Below are positions 41,750 through 50,648 of a stretch of 60,817 nucleotides of DNA, piece after piece. The translations under genes and the position numbers were made by a program. Position 1 is the stretch's first letter. Every line of letters begins with the position of its first letter. The stretch comes from a candidate division KSB1 bacterium (lineage in GTDB: Bacteria > Zhuqueibacterota > JdFR-76 > DREG01), in contig JADFJB010000009.1 of NCBI GenBank assembly GCA_022566355.1, positions 1-60,817 on the forward strand. Direction: 5' to 3'. The notes under the pieces are model-generated. The model searched no databases. It was given only the letters and a program-made list of their open reading frames with translations, and was not told the origin of the DNA.

Positions 41750-42716
41750 AGGTCTGATAATTCTATAATTTTGATGTACGGGGCTTTCAAGCCTTCCGTG
41801 CAATTATTACATATCTCGATGGATTTACGGTCGTTCATGACCAATTTGCGAAATGCATTGTACTTGCCATTTTTCCAAACTTGGGTAAAGTTGGTTGGTT
41901 CACGAAAGATATTTGCAAACGCATGTTCAGCATCCTTATCGAAACAACATGGCGCCACGGAGCCATCCCAATTAATCGTCGAGTTCAGCCACAGACGCTT
42001 ACACCAGTTTTTGATATTCCCATTCATTTCGAAACCATCGCCATTACGTTTGTAACGCTGCAGGTCATCTCGATCTGGCAGGAAGGTTTTTGCCTGGCTA
42101 TTTGAATAAACCTGGGCTGTTTTGAATGAGATCCGGTTCACTATTATTCTGTTTGGCGATTTCTATAAGACGATCCATCTCTCCTTGATTGTGTTTAAAT
42201 ACAATGAATTGCAGCTCCACGTGCGGTGTTTTACTGCCCAAACGTTCCTTTGCCTGGCTGATGCGTTGTAAAGTTTCAAACACCAGCTTGAAGTTGCCGC
42301 CAACCCGGTACTTTTCGTAGGTTTCCTGGTTGGTGCCATCCATTGAAAAAATGAGTACATCAAGACCAAGATTGCACCAATTCCTCGGCAGCTTCCTCAG
42401 TACGGATGAAATGCCCGTTTGTGGAGGTTTGTGTCATGATCCCTTTTGAATTCGCATACTTAACGAAATCTAGGAATGAGTGGTTAATGAGGGGTTCACC
42501 CTGGTTCCACAATTGTACCTGTAATACATAATCGCCAACATCGTCGATCAATTTTTTAAAATTAGCGAAATTCAATTTACCTAGCGCCCGGGTCATTTCG
42601 CCGTTACCGGATGGACACATAGGGCACTTCAAATTGCAGATATTGGTTGGTTCAACCATCAAATAAATCGGGTAACCCCACACGATTTGTTTGCGCAGTA
42701 TTTTAGAAAGAAACAT
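41746..42716 (-). pseudogene. Radical SAM/SPASM paralogue broken by two frameshifts
   Basis: Three open frames on the minus strand, 42360-42716, 42098-42343 and 41746-42141, together match the intact gene at 40736-41749 from end to end. The first carries CNLKCPMC and ends in LVQSWS where the paralogue reads VQSGLDAV. One extra T near 42365-42369 explains the break; the next frame resumes with MDGTNQETYEKYRVGG. The second break lies at about 42130-42140 (AKQNN, then RISFKTAQVYS). The third holds the SPASM part WCKRLWLNSTINWDGSVAP and CCFDKDAEHAF. All Cys ligands survive, so the damage is recent or reflects sequencing or assembly errors in homopolymers. Confidence 0.8.
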
Positions 42717-42762
42717 GGAAGTGAATAATTTGATGACATTAACGATCCGTTTTCGAGTAATT

Positions 42763-43743
42763 TTAATCTGTATGATTTGTAGCGATTTGATCAGAGATTT
42801 TATGGGTAGAAACCATGATCTGCTTACGAAATCTACTCGCTTTTATTAAATCCCGAGTTGAGGAAACCACATCTTTAAGTTCTTTGAAATGTTCTTTTTT
42901 CTTCGAAATAAAATAAACCCCGGCTAAGGCCGGAATAATCGAGCCGAGTGCAAATAAAAACAATGATGTTGCAACAGCCTGGGCGGCATTGATGCCATAA
43001 CTATTAAAGAAAAAAACAGCCAACCCCTCTCGCACACCTAATCCGGAAATGCTGATCGGAATCATTCCTGAACCCCATAGGTAAATCGAAGTATGTGCGG
43101 TTGGCCACAATGAAATGGCATTTACTTTGTTGAGCAATATATAATATTGACCTGCCATGAGAGCAAATGTGATTAACGAAAAAACCAGGGTAAAGCTAAG
43201 CATTGTGTAATAATTAGTTTCTTTTTCTTGAAATCGCTTCAAGATGCGCAGTTTGGGGATAAGGAGAATGGTTATCATCAGGACAATTAAGAGAGCAACA
43301 CAATAGGGTGTTAGCTGAGGAAAAGTAAGCGGCAAAACGATTAAGATAAGGAAAAGTTTTATGAAAGTTAAAACGAGTTTTTCCAAACCAAATGCAGCTA
43401 CTTTTCCTTTCTTTTTACCTGGAAGTAAAAATATTTTGCTTATTTCTGCATGACCGCCAGGCAGCATGAGTCGAAATGTAAACCCTGCCAAGAATGATGG
43501 AATGACATCTTCTTTGGCAAAATGATCGGAATTGCAGTTTAAAAGATATTTCCAGCGCAAATACTGTATATATAAACTCAAGAGGCTAAGGAATCCAATC
43601 AGCAATATAGTTCCAAATGTTAGTTGTGCAAAATATTCTAAGAATATCTCGTGATCGACTAAAAATAAAATCCAGGTTACAAGTGTAAGTCCTAATGTGA
43701 CTTTAACAAAATAGATTAATTTTCTTTTAAGTATTTGTTTCAT
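42763..43743 (-). CDS. LPG synthase/UPF0104-like integral membrane protein (flippase-like)
   Basis: I chose the ATG at 43743 (MKQILKRKLIYFVKV) rather than 43776, as it falls just after the upstream glycosyltransferase stop (43748). The 326-residue protein has about seven to eight membrane segments, among them LGLTLVTWILFLVDHEIFLE and TILLIGFLSLLSLYIQYLRW. The signature ISISGLGVREGLAVFFFNSY (GLGVREG) is that of the lysylphosphatidylglycerol-synthase membrane domain family, members of which move or attach lipids and glycans. It lies in one leftward string with GT2 and Wzi genes, so a role in surface lipid or polysaccharide is likely. Confidence 0.82.
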   Translation of the reverse strand: MKQILKRKLIYFVKVTLGLTLVTWILFLVDHEIFLEYFAQLTFGTILLIGFLSLLSLYIQYLRWKYLLNCNSDHFAKEDVIPSFLAGFTFRLMLPGGHAEISKIFLLPGKKKGKVAAFGLEKLVLTFIKLFLILIVLPLTFPQLTPYCVALLIVLMITILLIPKLRILKRFQEKETNYYTMLSFTLVFSLITFALMAGQYYILLNKVNAISLWPTAHTSIYLWGSGMIPISISGLGVREGLAVFFFNSYGINAAQAVATSLFLFALGSIIPALAGVYFISKKKEHFKELKDVVSSTRDLIKASRFRKQIMVSTHKISDQIATNHTD

Positions 43744-43747
43744 GAAG

Positions 43748-44854
43748 TTATTTCCATTTGTATACCTGTAATCCACCGAGGATAGTAAGGAATATAATGT
43801 ATCCCGGGTAAATGATTTGCATAAATAATAAATACGGTATCAATTGTTTCTGTTTAAAAATGATTGCTGCATTGTATAAGCAAGTGAATTCTAATATAAA
43901 CTTCAAGCATAAAAATGCAAGCCATAATAGAAATTGATGCGGGAAAATGATTGGAAAGAGTAAGAATAGAACGTGATAAGCAAATAATCCTATTGGAAGC
44001 AGCATGGATGAAGGGGATCTTATAAATGTTTTACTGTTTTTTCGAATTTGTTGATTCAGGAATTCTTTTTTGCTTTTTAGAGGTTGTGTCAATACAAATG
44101 TCTCGGGATCCGCACAGTAATCAATTTTGCCTGCTTTAGTTCTAAAGCGATCGGTAAGGTGAATGTCATCGCCACTGCGAAATTTTTTCAATGAATTGAA
44201 CCCCCCCACACTTTCGAGTGTAATGGATCGGTATGCCATATTCCGACCGATACTGCTAAAAGCATAGCCCATTTTTGTTAACGCAGCGACAACAATGGCA
44301 GAGAAAAGATTATCGAATTCCTGGAGTCTATGGAAAAAACCTTTGCCGGAAACTAGGAGAGAATGGCCTAAAACCATTGTAACCCCCGCTTCAAAATAGG
44401 GCATCATTTTTCGTAACCAGTCCTTTGGCAAGATGCAATCCGAGTCGGTCGTGAAAATGATCTCACCAGATGAAATCGACACTCCTTCTTGAAGCGCGTT
44501 CAATTTTCCTCGTAATTCTGAACTTTTATTCTGTAATTGCAGCAAGCGCCAATTTGAATGTCGCTGACAAAAACTTTGAATAATTTCTGCCGTTCTATCC
44601 GAAGAACAGTCATCCACAAGAATAATTTCAAACTTGTCTTTTTCGTATTCGAGTTTTTCAAGGCTTTCCAAACAAAGAAAAATTCGTGATTCTTCGTTTC
44701 GGGCAGCAATAATTATACTTATTTTGGGTTGAAATTGGTTAGCAGGTTTTTTGTTTAACCTTTTTAACCCGGTATAAACAATACCCAAGAGAGAGAAGTA
44801 TAGAAGATTTGAGCCAATAAATAGGTAGAGGAGAAGATTAATTTCAATAATCAA
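43748..44854 (-). CDS. Membrane-bound family 2 glycosyltransferase
   Basis: The 368-residue product has one N-terminal membrane segment (LLYLFIGSNLLYFSLLGIVY), a GT-A catalytic domain (ISIIIAARNEESRIFLCLES, ILVDDCSSDRTAEII, TDSDCILPKDWLRK with the DxD motif, SVGGFNSLKKFRSGDDIHLT with the catalytic ED-like pair), a QQIRKNSK stretch in place of the QxxRW motif, and two to three C-terminal membrane segments. This layout suits processive or lipid-linked sugar transfer at the inner membrane. Its start overlaps the end of the Wzi-like gene by 11 bases, and the flippase-like gene follows at once: translation-coupled surface-glycan genes. Confidence 0.88.
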   Translation of the reverse strand: MIIEINLLLYLFIGSNLLYFSLLGIVYTGLKRLNKKPANQFQPKISIIIAARNEESRIFLCLESLEKLEYEKDKFEIILVDDCSSDRTAEIIQSFCQRHSNWRLLQLQNKSSELRGKLNALQEGVSISSGEIIFTTDSDCILPKDWLRKMMPYFEAGVTMVLGHSLLVSGKGFFHRLQEFDNLFSAIVVAALTKMGYAFSSIGRNMAYRSITLESVGGFNSLKKFRSGDDIHLTDRFRTKAGKIDYCADPETFVLTQPLKSKKEFLNQQIRKNSKTFIRSPSSMLLPIGLFAYHVLFLLFPIIFPHQFLLWLAFLCLKFILEFTCLYNAAIIFKQKQLIPYLLFMQIIYPGYIIFLTILGGLQVYKWK

Positions 44855-46559
44855 GTTTAAATCCGAAGTGCAATATGGTGGATTTAGAAATTGAATTGAA
44901 TGTTTTAATTTCTAGGTGGGAGATCGAAAAATCTAAAAACAAGTCGTTGAATAATTCCAACTGGCTGTAAAATTCCAGGTGATTTTCGGTCGTTATAATG
45001 CCTTCAAGAAAATCGCGGGTTTGTCTAGATGCGATTTGATTTCCCAGTAAAGTATCATGTCCAATCAGGATATCACCGCCAATATTTTCATTCAGAAAAT
45101 TATCACCATGTTTCACTTTTCGCCACTTTATGCCAGTTTTAAATCGATAGTGCCATTCCTTCTGTAAATCTGTGTATAACACTTGCGAATTAGGCCCTGT
45201 ACTGAATCCAAGGGATCTGCCGTCATGTATATACCGGTTAATTTTGAATCTATGGGTATAAACCCAGGGCATAATTGCTATGTATTCAAAACGCAATGAC
45301 AGGTTGTTTAAGTGAAAAGGATCGGCTAGGTGCAAGCCAAATTGGAAGCCATGTTTATTTCCAAACCAATCCGTAAATAGTTTACTTGTAGAGAGCTCAT
45401 CGATAAAGACAGTACCGTAAACTTTGCCACCGCGGAAAAGCCGCGCTTCGATGTCCAGGGCTATTGTTTCATTATCGCGGTCACGCAAATAATGCTCAGT
45501 CGCCCGATAAAAGTTAAAAGGGACCAGGTATGCCCATTCAACAGAACGGTTGCCGTAAATGATCAATTCGCTAAGCCCAATTGAAACCCGTGAAGATGGT
45601 GAAAACTCAAAACGATGCGCTGCAATCCACTTTTCAGGATAAACGGGTTGTCCATCAATTGAATCAGAGTTGGCTTGTGAAAGTAGTTTTCCATGCATAA
45701 AGGTAAAACTCCCCCATTTCCAATGTTTACTGATACTAATATAAGGAAACTGTTCAACATTATCTGACAGGATGAGCTGGCTAAATTCACCAAGTCCCCA
45801 TGTAGTTGATTGATGCGCAAACCTGAAATCCATTATGGGAGAACTATAAGCCAGTTCGCCGCCACTACGATCAAAAAATGTTGCTCCGTCGTTTGGAGAC
45901 TGGTTCCATGCTCCTTTCATAATCGGGTCTTGCAGACGATACACTTTGTCGCCGTTTAAAGCCATCTGAGTTACTTCCAGCGCAATAGAGAATCTTTCGC
46001 CTATACTGCCACGAAGCTTAAATGTTTGGGCATTGTTAGTACGATAAACATCGTCATCGCGACGGTCATAGGTAAAATCCTGGATGAAATCGAAATAAAA
46101 ACTATTTGTTGAATCCTCCCAAAGAACAACATGGTTTTCTTCTTCGGGTTGATTTTTCTGAAAGAACCGATTGAAGTCAGATTTGAATTGCTTTAGATTT
46201 GATAAAGGACTATACCAGTTTGACGTTTCCGAAGTATATTTATATTTTAGCAACCGGTTTATCTCAAAACGAAAATCAAGCAAAAAATTGTCGAGTCGGT
46301 TTAAGTCAATGTTGGTAAGTTCTTCACGCTTTGAATTGATTTCAGTTAATATTGTACTGATGCGACCGCGGTCGAAAGGCTTGACTGCATCTCGAATGTT
46401 AGCAATAACGCCTAAAGTTTCCATCCGATCCAGGAAAGAATAAACCGGATGATTGATGGGGACACGCCCCGGGTTATCAGCCCAGAGAATTTTGGCGTTT
46501 AAAGCGACCAGGAGTATGGGGAAAAAATATTTATATTTCATCAGTATTTGAAGACTCAA
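44844..46559 (-). CDS. Capsule assembly protein Wzi family (outer-membrane barrel)
   Basis: The 571-residue product starts with a signal peptide (KYFFPILLVALNAKILWA). The N-terminal part (NHPVYSFLDRMETLGVIANI, then FDRGRISTILTEI) resembles the helical SLH-like start often found in FCB Wzi homologues. The large remainder is a chain of beta strands with AHQSTTWGLGEFSQLILSDN, ISISKHWKWGSFTFMHG, HRFEFSPSSRVSIGLSELI and a final LHFGFKLDY aromatic end, as in outer-membrane barrels. Wzi proteins bind or anchor capsular polysaccharide at the cell surface. The neighbours (glycosyltransferase and flippase-like) agree. Family membership is likely rather than certain. Confidence 0.75.
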   Translation of the reverse strand: MSLQILMKYKYFFPILLVALNAKILWADNPGRVPINHPVYSFLDRMETLGVIANIRDAVKPFDRGRISTILTEINSKREELTNIDLNRLDNFLLDFRFEINRLLKYKYTSETSNWYSPLSNLKQFKSDFNRFFQKNQPEEENHVVLWEDSTNSFYFDFIQDFTYDRRDDDVYRTNNAQTFKLRGSIGERFSIALEVTQMALNGDKVYRLQDPIMKGAWNQSPNDGATFFDRSGGELAYSSPIMDFRFAHQSTTWGLGEFSQLILSDNVEQFPYISISKHWKWGSFTFMHGKLLSQANSDSIDGQPVYPEKWIAAHRFEFSPSSRVSIGLSELIIYGNRSVEWAYLVPFNFYRATEHYLRDRDNETIALDIEARLFRGGKVYGTVFIDELSTSKLFTDWFGNKHGFQFGLHLADPFHLNNLSLRFEYIAIMPWVYTHRFKINRYIHDGRSLGFSTGPNSQVLYTDLQKEWHYRFKTGIKWRKVKHGDNFLNENIGGDILIGHDTLLGNQIASRQTRDFLEGIITTENHLEFYSQLELFNDLFLDFSISHLEIKTFNSISKSTILHFGFKLDY

Positions 46560-46573
46560 AATGGCCTATTGTA

Positions 46574-47620
46574 TTAATTACTAAAAAGCCCTGGGAATTC
46601 TTTCCCTTTAATTCGAGCAAAAAATTGACTCCATATCGTTTTATTGATTCGAATTGATGGTCTCACTCTGAATATTTTTAGTTTTTTGTTGATATCCGGC
46701 TCAGTAGAGTAAAATCCAAATGAAAATATGAAATCCGAGTTTGGATCTACCCAACCAATTATACGGCCAAACCTCATGTCATTAATTATAATTTGATTGC
46801 CTTTTTGTGCAACTGAATATTTGTTTTTTGTAAATCGAAGCAGTCTTTGTAGTTTTTTATCTTTCAAATAGGGTTCCAATAAGTTTTTATTTTTTGCAAC
46901 TAGGTAGAATTGAATGTTCTTTTCACGATCAAAGAGAGAGTAATATCCTTCCCAATAAAAATCATCTTCTTCTGCCACACATCGCCAAAGAATATTATTG
47001 AAAAAAGTTGGAATTGTTAAAATGTTTGAATATTTAATGCCTTGCTGCCGTAAGGATGACTCAAAAACCGAGGTTATATACACCTTATTGACAATCGTCA
47101 AAAATAGGTACAGGGAACTGATTGAGATTCCAAGAACAAGCACCTTTTTCCGAATTGAAGAGGATCGTTTTAGAAATAATACTAAAAGTAAACATAAAAG
47201 AAATGGTATAGTATAGGCCGGATCGATGACTGAGATGGCATTAAACGCCACCGGGTAGGAAGAGAACGGTTGAAATAATTGGGTTCCGTATGTGGTAAAG
47301 CAATCCAGAAATGGATGCGTGATCAAGCACCAGAATGTTAAGTGCAGCCAATCCTTAAACTTTACATTTTGTTGGCGATGAATTTTTTGAATCATATAAG
47401 CAAGAATAGGTGAGAATACTATGGCGAAGACGATAGAATGGCTAAATCCACGGTGATAAGCAACCTGGTATGCAGCATCCAGGAAGGGATTTAAAACCAT
47501 ATCCAGATCAGGAATTGTTCCAGCAAGCGCTCCCCAATAAACAGCCTTGTTACCGATCTTTTTACCAAGAACCAGCTCACCAACTGCTCCACCAAGAGTG
47601 ATTTGTGTGATGGAATCCAA
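46574..47620 (-). CDS. Membrane metal-dependent hydrolase (DUF457/YdjM family)
   Basis: The 348-residue product has DSITQITLGGAVGELVLGKK at the N-terminus, then GTIPDLDMV, YHRGFSHSIVFAIVF and THPFLDCFTTYGTQLFQPFS. The Asp and His residues (IPDLD, HRGFSHS, HPFLD) form the proposed metal site. Four membrane segments lie in the first 190 residues. The last 150 residues are a soluble extension with no recognised motif. Family members are inner-membrane hydrolases of unclear substrate; the E. coli member is in the LexA regulon. It is only 14 bases upstream of the Wzi-like gene on the same strand, so it may head the surface-glycan operon. Confidence 0.85.
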   Translation of the reverse strand: MDSITQITLGGAVGELVLGKKIGNKAVYWGALAGTIPDLDMVLNPFLDAAYQVAYHRGFSHSIVFAIVFSPILAYMIQKIHRQQNVKFKDWLHLTFWCLITHPFLDCFTTYGTQLFQPFSSYPVAFNAISVIDPAYTIPFLLCLLLVLFLKRSSSIRKKVLVLGISISSLYLFLTIVNKVYITSVFESSLRQQGIKYSNILTIPTFFNNILWRCVAEEDDFYWEGYYSLFDREKNIQFYLVAKNKNLLEPYLKDKKLQRLLRFTKNKYSVAQKGNQIIINDMRFGRIIGWVDPNSDFIFSFGFYSTEPDINKKLKIFRVRPSIRINKTIWSQFFARIKGKEFPGLFSN

Positions 47621-47699
47621 ATTCTACCGATTCTTGAAAAGACTATTCGGCTGGAGTTGAATGACGGATTTAATTAAGGTTAGCCCTTGAACCCAGTGT

Positions 47700-48986
47700 T
47701 CACCTTAATTCCATAGGGATATAATCTCTTTTGTCTTCACCGAGGTAGATTTGTCTCGGTCTGGAAATTGCTTGTTCTTTATCGGTTACCAATTCTTGCC
47801 ACTGAGCGAGCCATCCCGGGGTTCTTCCAATTGCAAAAAGCACCGGAAATATTGTTACAGGCAGGTTCATGGCTTCGTAAATGATGCCCGAATAAAAATC
47901 AACGTTTGGATAAAGCTTGCGAGATATAAAATAGTCATCTTGTAAGGCAATTCGTTCCAATTCGTTAGCGATATCAATGATTTCATTTTTGCCTGTCACT
48001 TCGAAGACTTCATCGGCGATTTGTTTAATAATTTTGCCGCGAGGATCGTAATTTTTATATACGCGATGTCCAAAACCCATTAACCTGAATTCGCCTTCTT
48101 TGGCTCGTTTTACATATTCCGGTACTTTGTCTTTTGAGCCAATTTCTCGCAACATTCGCAAAACTTGTTCGTTTGCCCCGCCATGTAATGGACCGTAAAG
48201 TCCTGCAGCAGCAGCAGCAGTCGCACAATAGGGATCTGCTTCCGAGCTACCAACCGTTCGCATGGCGGTTGTGCCACAATTTTGTTCATGATCCGCATGT
48301 AGAATAAAAAGGACATCCATCGCCTTTTCAATTACCGGTGTTGGTTTATATCTTAACTCAGTCATCTTGAACATCATATTGAGGAAATTTCCTGTATAAC
48401 TTAGTTCGTTATCCGGTAAAATATAAGGAAGACCCCTGCTGTGTCGATATGCAAATGCAGCTAAAGTCGGCATTTTTGCAATCAGGCGATAGATTTGCTT
48501 TTCCCTGGATTTAGGATTTGCAATTTGTTTCGAATTTGGATAGAATGTGGATAGCGCTGCAACCGTACTAACCAGAATCCCCATTGGATGGGCGTCATAT
48601 CGGAAACCATCAATATGTTTTTTAACATTTTCATGGAGAATGGTATGATTGGTAATATTCCATGTCCATTCCTCCAATTGTTTCTGATTTGGGAGTTCGC
48701 CATGAATAATCAAGTAGGCTGTTTCTAAAAATGTACTTTTTTCAGCGAGTTGTTCAATGGGATAACCCCGGTAACGCAATATGCCTTTATCGCCGTCAAT
48801 ATCTGTAATAGTGCTCTTGCAAGCAGCTGTGTTTTTAAACCCAGGATCATAAGTCATTAAACCAAAATCTTCATCATTCACTTTAATCTGGCGTAAATCC
48901 ATGGCATTTATTGTTTCATGCTCGATTGGAATTTCGTAGGTTTTCCCAGTTCGATTATCAGTTATTGTCAAAGAATTTTTACTCAT
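47700..48986 (-). CDS. gltA: Citrate synthase
   Basis: Condenses oxaloacetate and acetyl-CoA, the entry to the TCA cycle. The 428-residue product is the type II, Gram-negative-like length. Landmarks: GDKGILRYRGYPIEQLAEKS, the active-site His in LHADHEQNCGTTAMR, PLHGGANEQVLRML, the second His in MGFGHRVYKNYDPRGKI, the catalytic Asp-Phe region NVDFYSGIIYEAM, and the C-terminal RPRQIYLGEDKRDYIP. All are present. It stands alone with its own 390-base upstream region and is not coupled to the DUF457 gene. Confidence 0.97.
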   Translation of the reverse strand: MSKNSLTITDNRTGKTYEIPIEHETINAMDLRQIKVNDEDFGLMTYDPGFKNTAACKSTITDIDGDKGILRYRGYPIEQLAEKSTFLETAYLIIHGELPNQKQLEEWTWNITNHTILHENVKKHIDGFRYDAHPMGILVSTVAALSTFYPNSKQIANPKSREKQIYRLIAKMPTLAAFAYRHSRGLPYILPDNELSYTGNFLNMMFKMTELRYKPTPVIEKAMDVLFILHADHEQNCGTTAMRTVGSSEADPYCATAAAAAGLYGPLHGGANEQVLRMLREIGSKDKVPEYVKRAKEGEFRLMGFGHRVYKNYDPRGKIIKQIADEVFEVTGKNEIIDIANELERIALQDDYFISRKLYPNVDFYSGIIYEAMNLPVTIFPVLFAIGRTPGWLAQWQELVTDKEQAISRPRQIYLGEDKRDYIPMELR

Positions 48987-49150
48987 TACCCGTCCTTTAA
49001 TTATGCAAATTACATTTTGATGGTTGAGAAGTTACAAATTAGTCTGAGCATCAATTAATTTCAACAAATTCGGGTGAAATTGAGCAGGCTAATAAACTTA
49101 TTAAATGACGGACTTTCGTTCCGGAGGTGATGCTGTTAACATGATAATTT

Positions 49151-49210
49151 GTGTCTAAACGAAAGCATTCTTTCTTGTCATTCCCGTACTTTGAGACTGT
49201 GTGAAAACTC
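49151..49210. repeat. Degenerate relative of the 10.6-kb MITE-like element
   Basis: GTGTCTAAACGAAAGC, followed by a TTCTTTCTTGTCATTCCCG stretch, matches the right end of the element at 10602-10737 read on the other strand. A GTGTGAAAACTC sequence follows at about 49199-49210. Only about 60 bases are recognisable. The rest of 48987-49382 holds no gene. Confidence 0.4.
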
Positions 49211-49382
49211 AAAATCTTCCGAAGAATACAGAATATGCGATTAATGTTATCACGATCGGTTACAATATCTCAAAGATGGGGATCATTGGCGAATTGAACG
49301 CTTCGCGCCATAGCGGTCCCATTTTGTCTCCTTATGGGTCATTTTGACATCTAATGATTTAAAATTGAAAACAAGGTAAAGG

Positions 49383-50030
49383 ATGAATTCGATGTCTAGA
49401 AGTTTTATCACTGAAAACCACATTAAAGAGTCAATTGATTTTTCGGAAGTAATGGAACAGGCTTCTGCCAAAGAGAAAAGACTCAATGAGCAATTAAAAT
49501 CTCTGGATCAATCTCAACAAGAAGATTTGAACTTTCTTAGACTCAATAACCATCGAATGCGCAGGGTCTTAAAAACATATTCAGTCTCACCTGAGTTAAG
49601 GTATGGTGTTGAACAAATAAGAGAGCCCCAGACATGGTTAGTCCTTTCAGAGGATTTCTGTGGCGATTCTGCACAATCGCTCCCGATCATCTCAAAGATG
49701 GCCGAATTAAACCCAATGATTTCACTAAGAATTTTATCAAGAGACGATCATCTGGATCTAATGGATCGGTATTTAACCAGTGGAAAGCGGGGCATTCCTA
49801 AACTTATTGTAATTGATAAGAATTTTAATGAAATTTTTAACTGGGGACCACGGCCTAAGGAAGCGGCTAAAGTATTCATTGGCTCTTTAGAATCCGGAAA
49901 GGATAAAGACGAAGCTTATAAAGATTTACATACCTGGTACGCTAAAGATCGAGGGAAAGCCATCGAGGCGGAATTTATAGAAGTTTTGTCGCAAATAATT
50001 GTTGAAAAAGAGGGTGTACTTGCGGCATAA
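49383..50030 (+). CDS. Thioredoxin-like protein with single active-site Cys
   Basis: The 215-residue product has a helical N-terminal half (about 1-85) and a thioredoxin-fold second half: WLVLSEDFCGDSAQSLPIIS, then RILSRDDHLDLMDRYLTSGK and the cis-Pro region RGIPKLIVIDKNFNEIFNWG. The usual CxxC is CGDS here, so only one redox Cys remains. This matches a Bacteroidetes-type family with a W/F-CGD motif, thought to act on thiols, but the reaction is not known. The longer ATG at 49383 is taken; an alternative in-frame ATG lies 9 bases on. No signal peptide was seen. Stands alone, downstream of repeats. Confidence 0.78.
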   Translation: MNSMSRSFITENHIKESIDFSEVMEQASAKEKRLNEQLKSLDQSQQEDLNFLRLNNHRMRRVLKTYSVSPELRYGVEQIREPQTWLVLSEDFCGDSAQSLPIISKMAELNPMISLRILSRDDHLDLMDRYLTSGKRGIPKLIVIDKNFNEIFNWGPRPKEAAKVFIGSLESGKDKDEAYKDLHTWYAKDRGKAIEAEFIEVLSQIIVEKEGVLAA

Positions 50031-50280
50031 ATCAATACAAATATCCTGTGTAAAGTCTGTGTAACTATTTTGAGCTGGAGGATAGAAATTTATCATTTCA
50101 TAAAGTGGATTATAAAGCGTAAATCCTAAAATATATTTTGCCCAACTGTCCTTTGGATTCCTTATTTCAAATTTTAATGCCGTGTCTTTGAACGAAATAA
50201 TTGTTATATGATGTACTCTGTCTTCATTCTCACTTAATTCAAAATCCTCCACCAAAAAAAAACATCAAGTAGTTTTTCCC

Positions 50281-50594
50281 TCGTATCCCTTCCGTGTCTT
50301 TGTGCCTCTGTGGTTCTCTATTTTTATCTGTGCAAGTCGGTGGCCACAATATGTTGTCGAAAAGCGGCAAGTGAGCCCCTGTAGATTATTTTAGCAATCA
50401 AATATTATTTGTTGCATTTACGAACTTATCCAATACATTAATTCTAAAAGTAAAAATTTATCACATGTCTTTCATCAGGTGTAACTTCTGAAAAATAGAG
50501 TATGTCATTTCGACGAAGCGAAGCGAGGAGAAACCTTACTCTAGCTTTGGCATATATCAAAAGATTTCTCGTCGTAAACTCCTCGAAATGACAG
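50281..50594. repeat. Repeat-filled spacer before the VWA/AAA pair
   Basis: 50281-50318 is a degenerate relative of the CACAGAGGCACAAAGACAC-type repeat (reverse strand). 50483-50594 is the third copy of the GTCATTTCGA family, with AACTTCTGAAAAAT at the left and GAAATGACA at the right and the AAGATTTCTCGTCG core. No gene is supported in 50031-50633. Confidence 0.6.
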
Positions 50595-50648
50595 CTTAAA
50601 ATTCACTTATATAGTAATTTCCAAACTGGTAGGTTGAAAGAAATTAAA

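Noticed and set aside
49926-50255. A 109-codon open frame on the minus strand after and overlapping the thioredoxin-like gene
   Set aside because: It overlaps the 3' end of a well-supported gene in antisense by about 100 bases, shows no family motif I know and no ribosome binding site, and lies in an AT-rich spacer.
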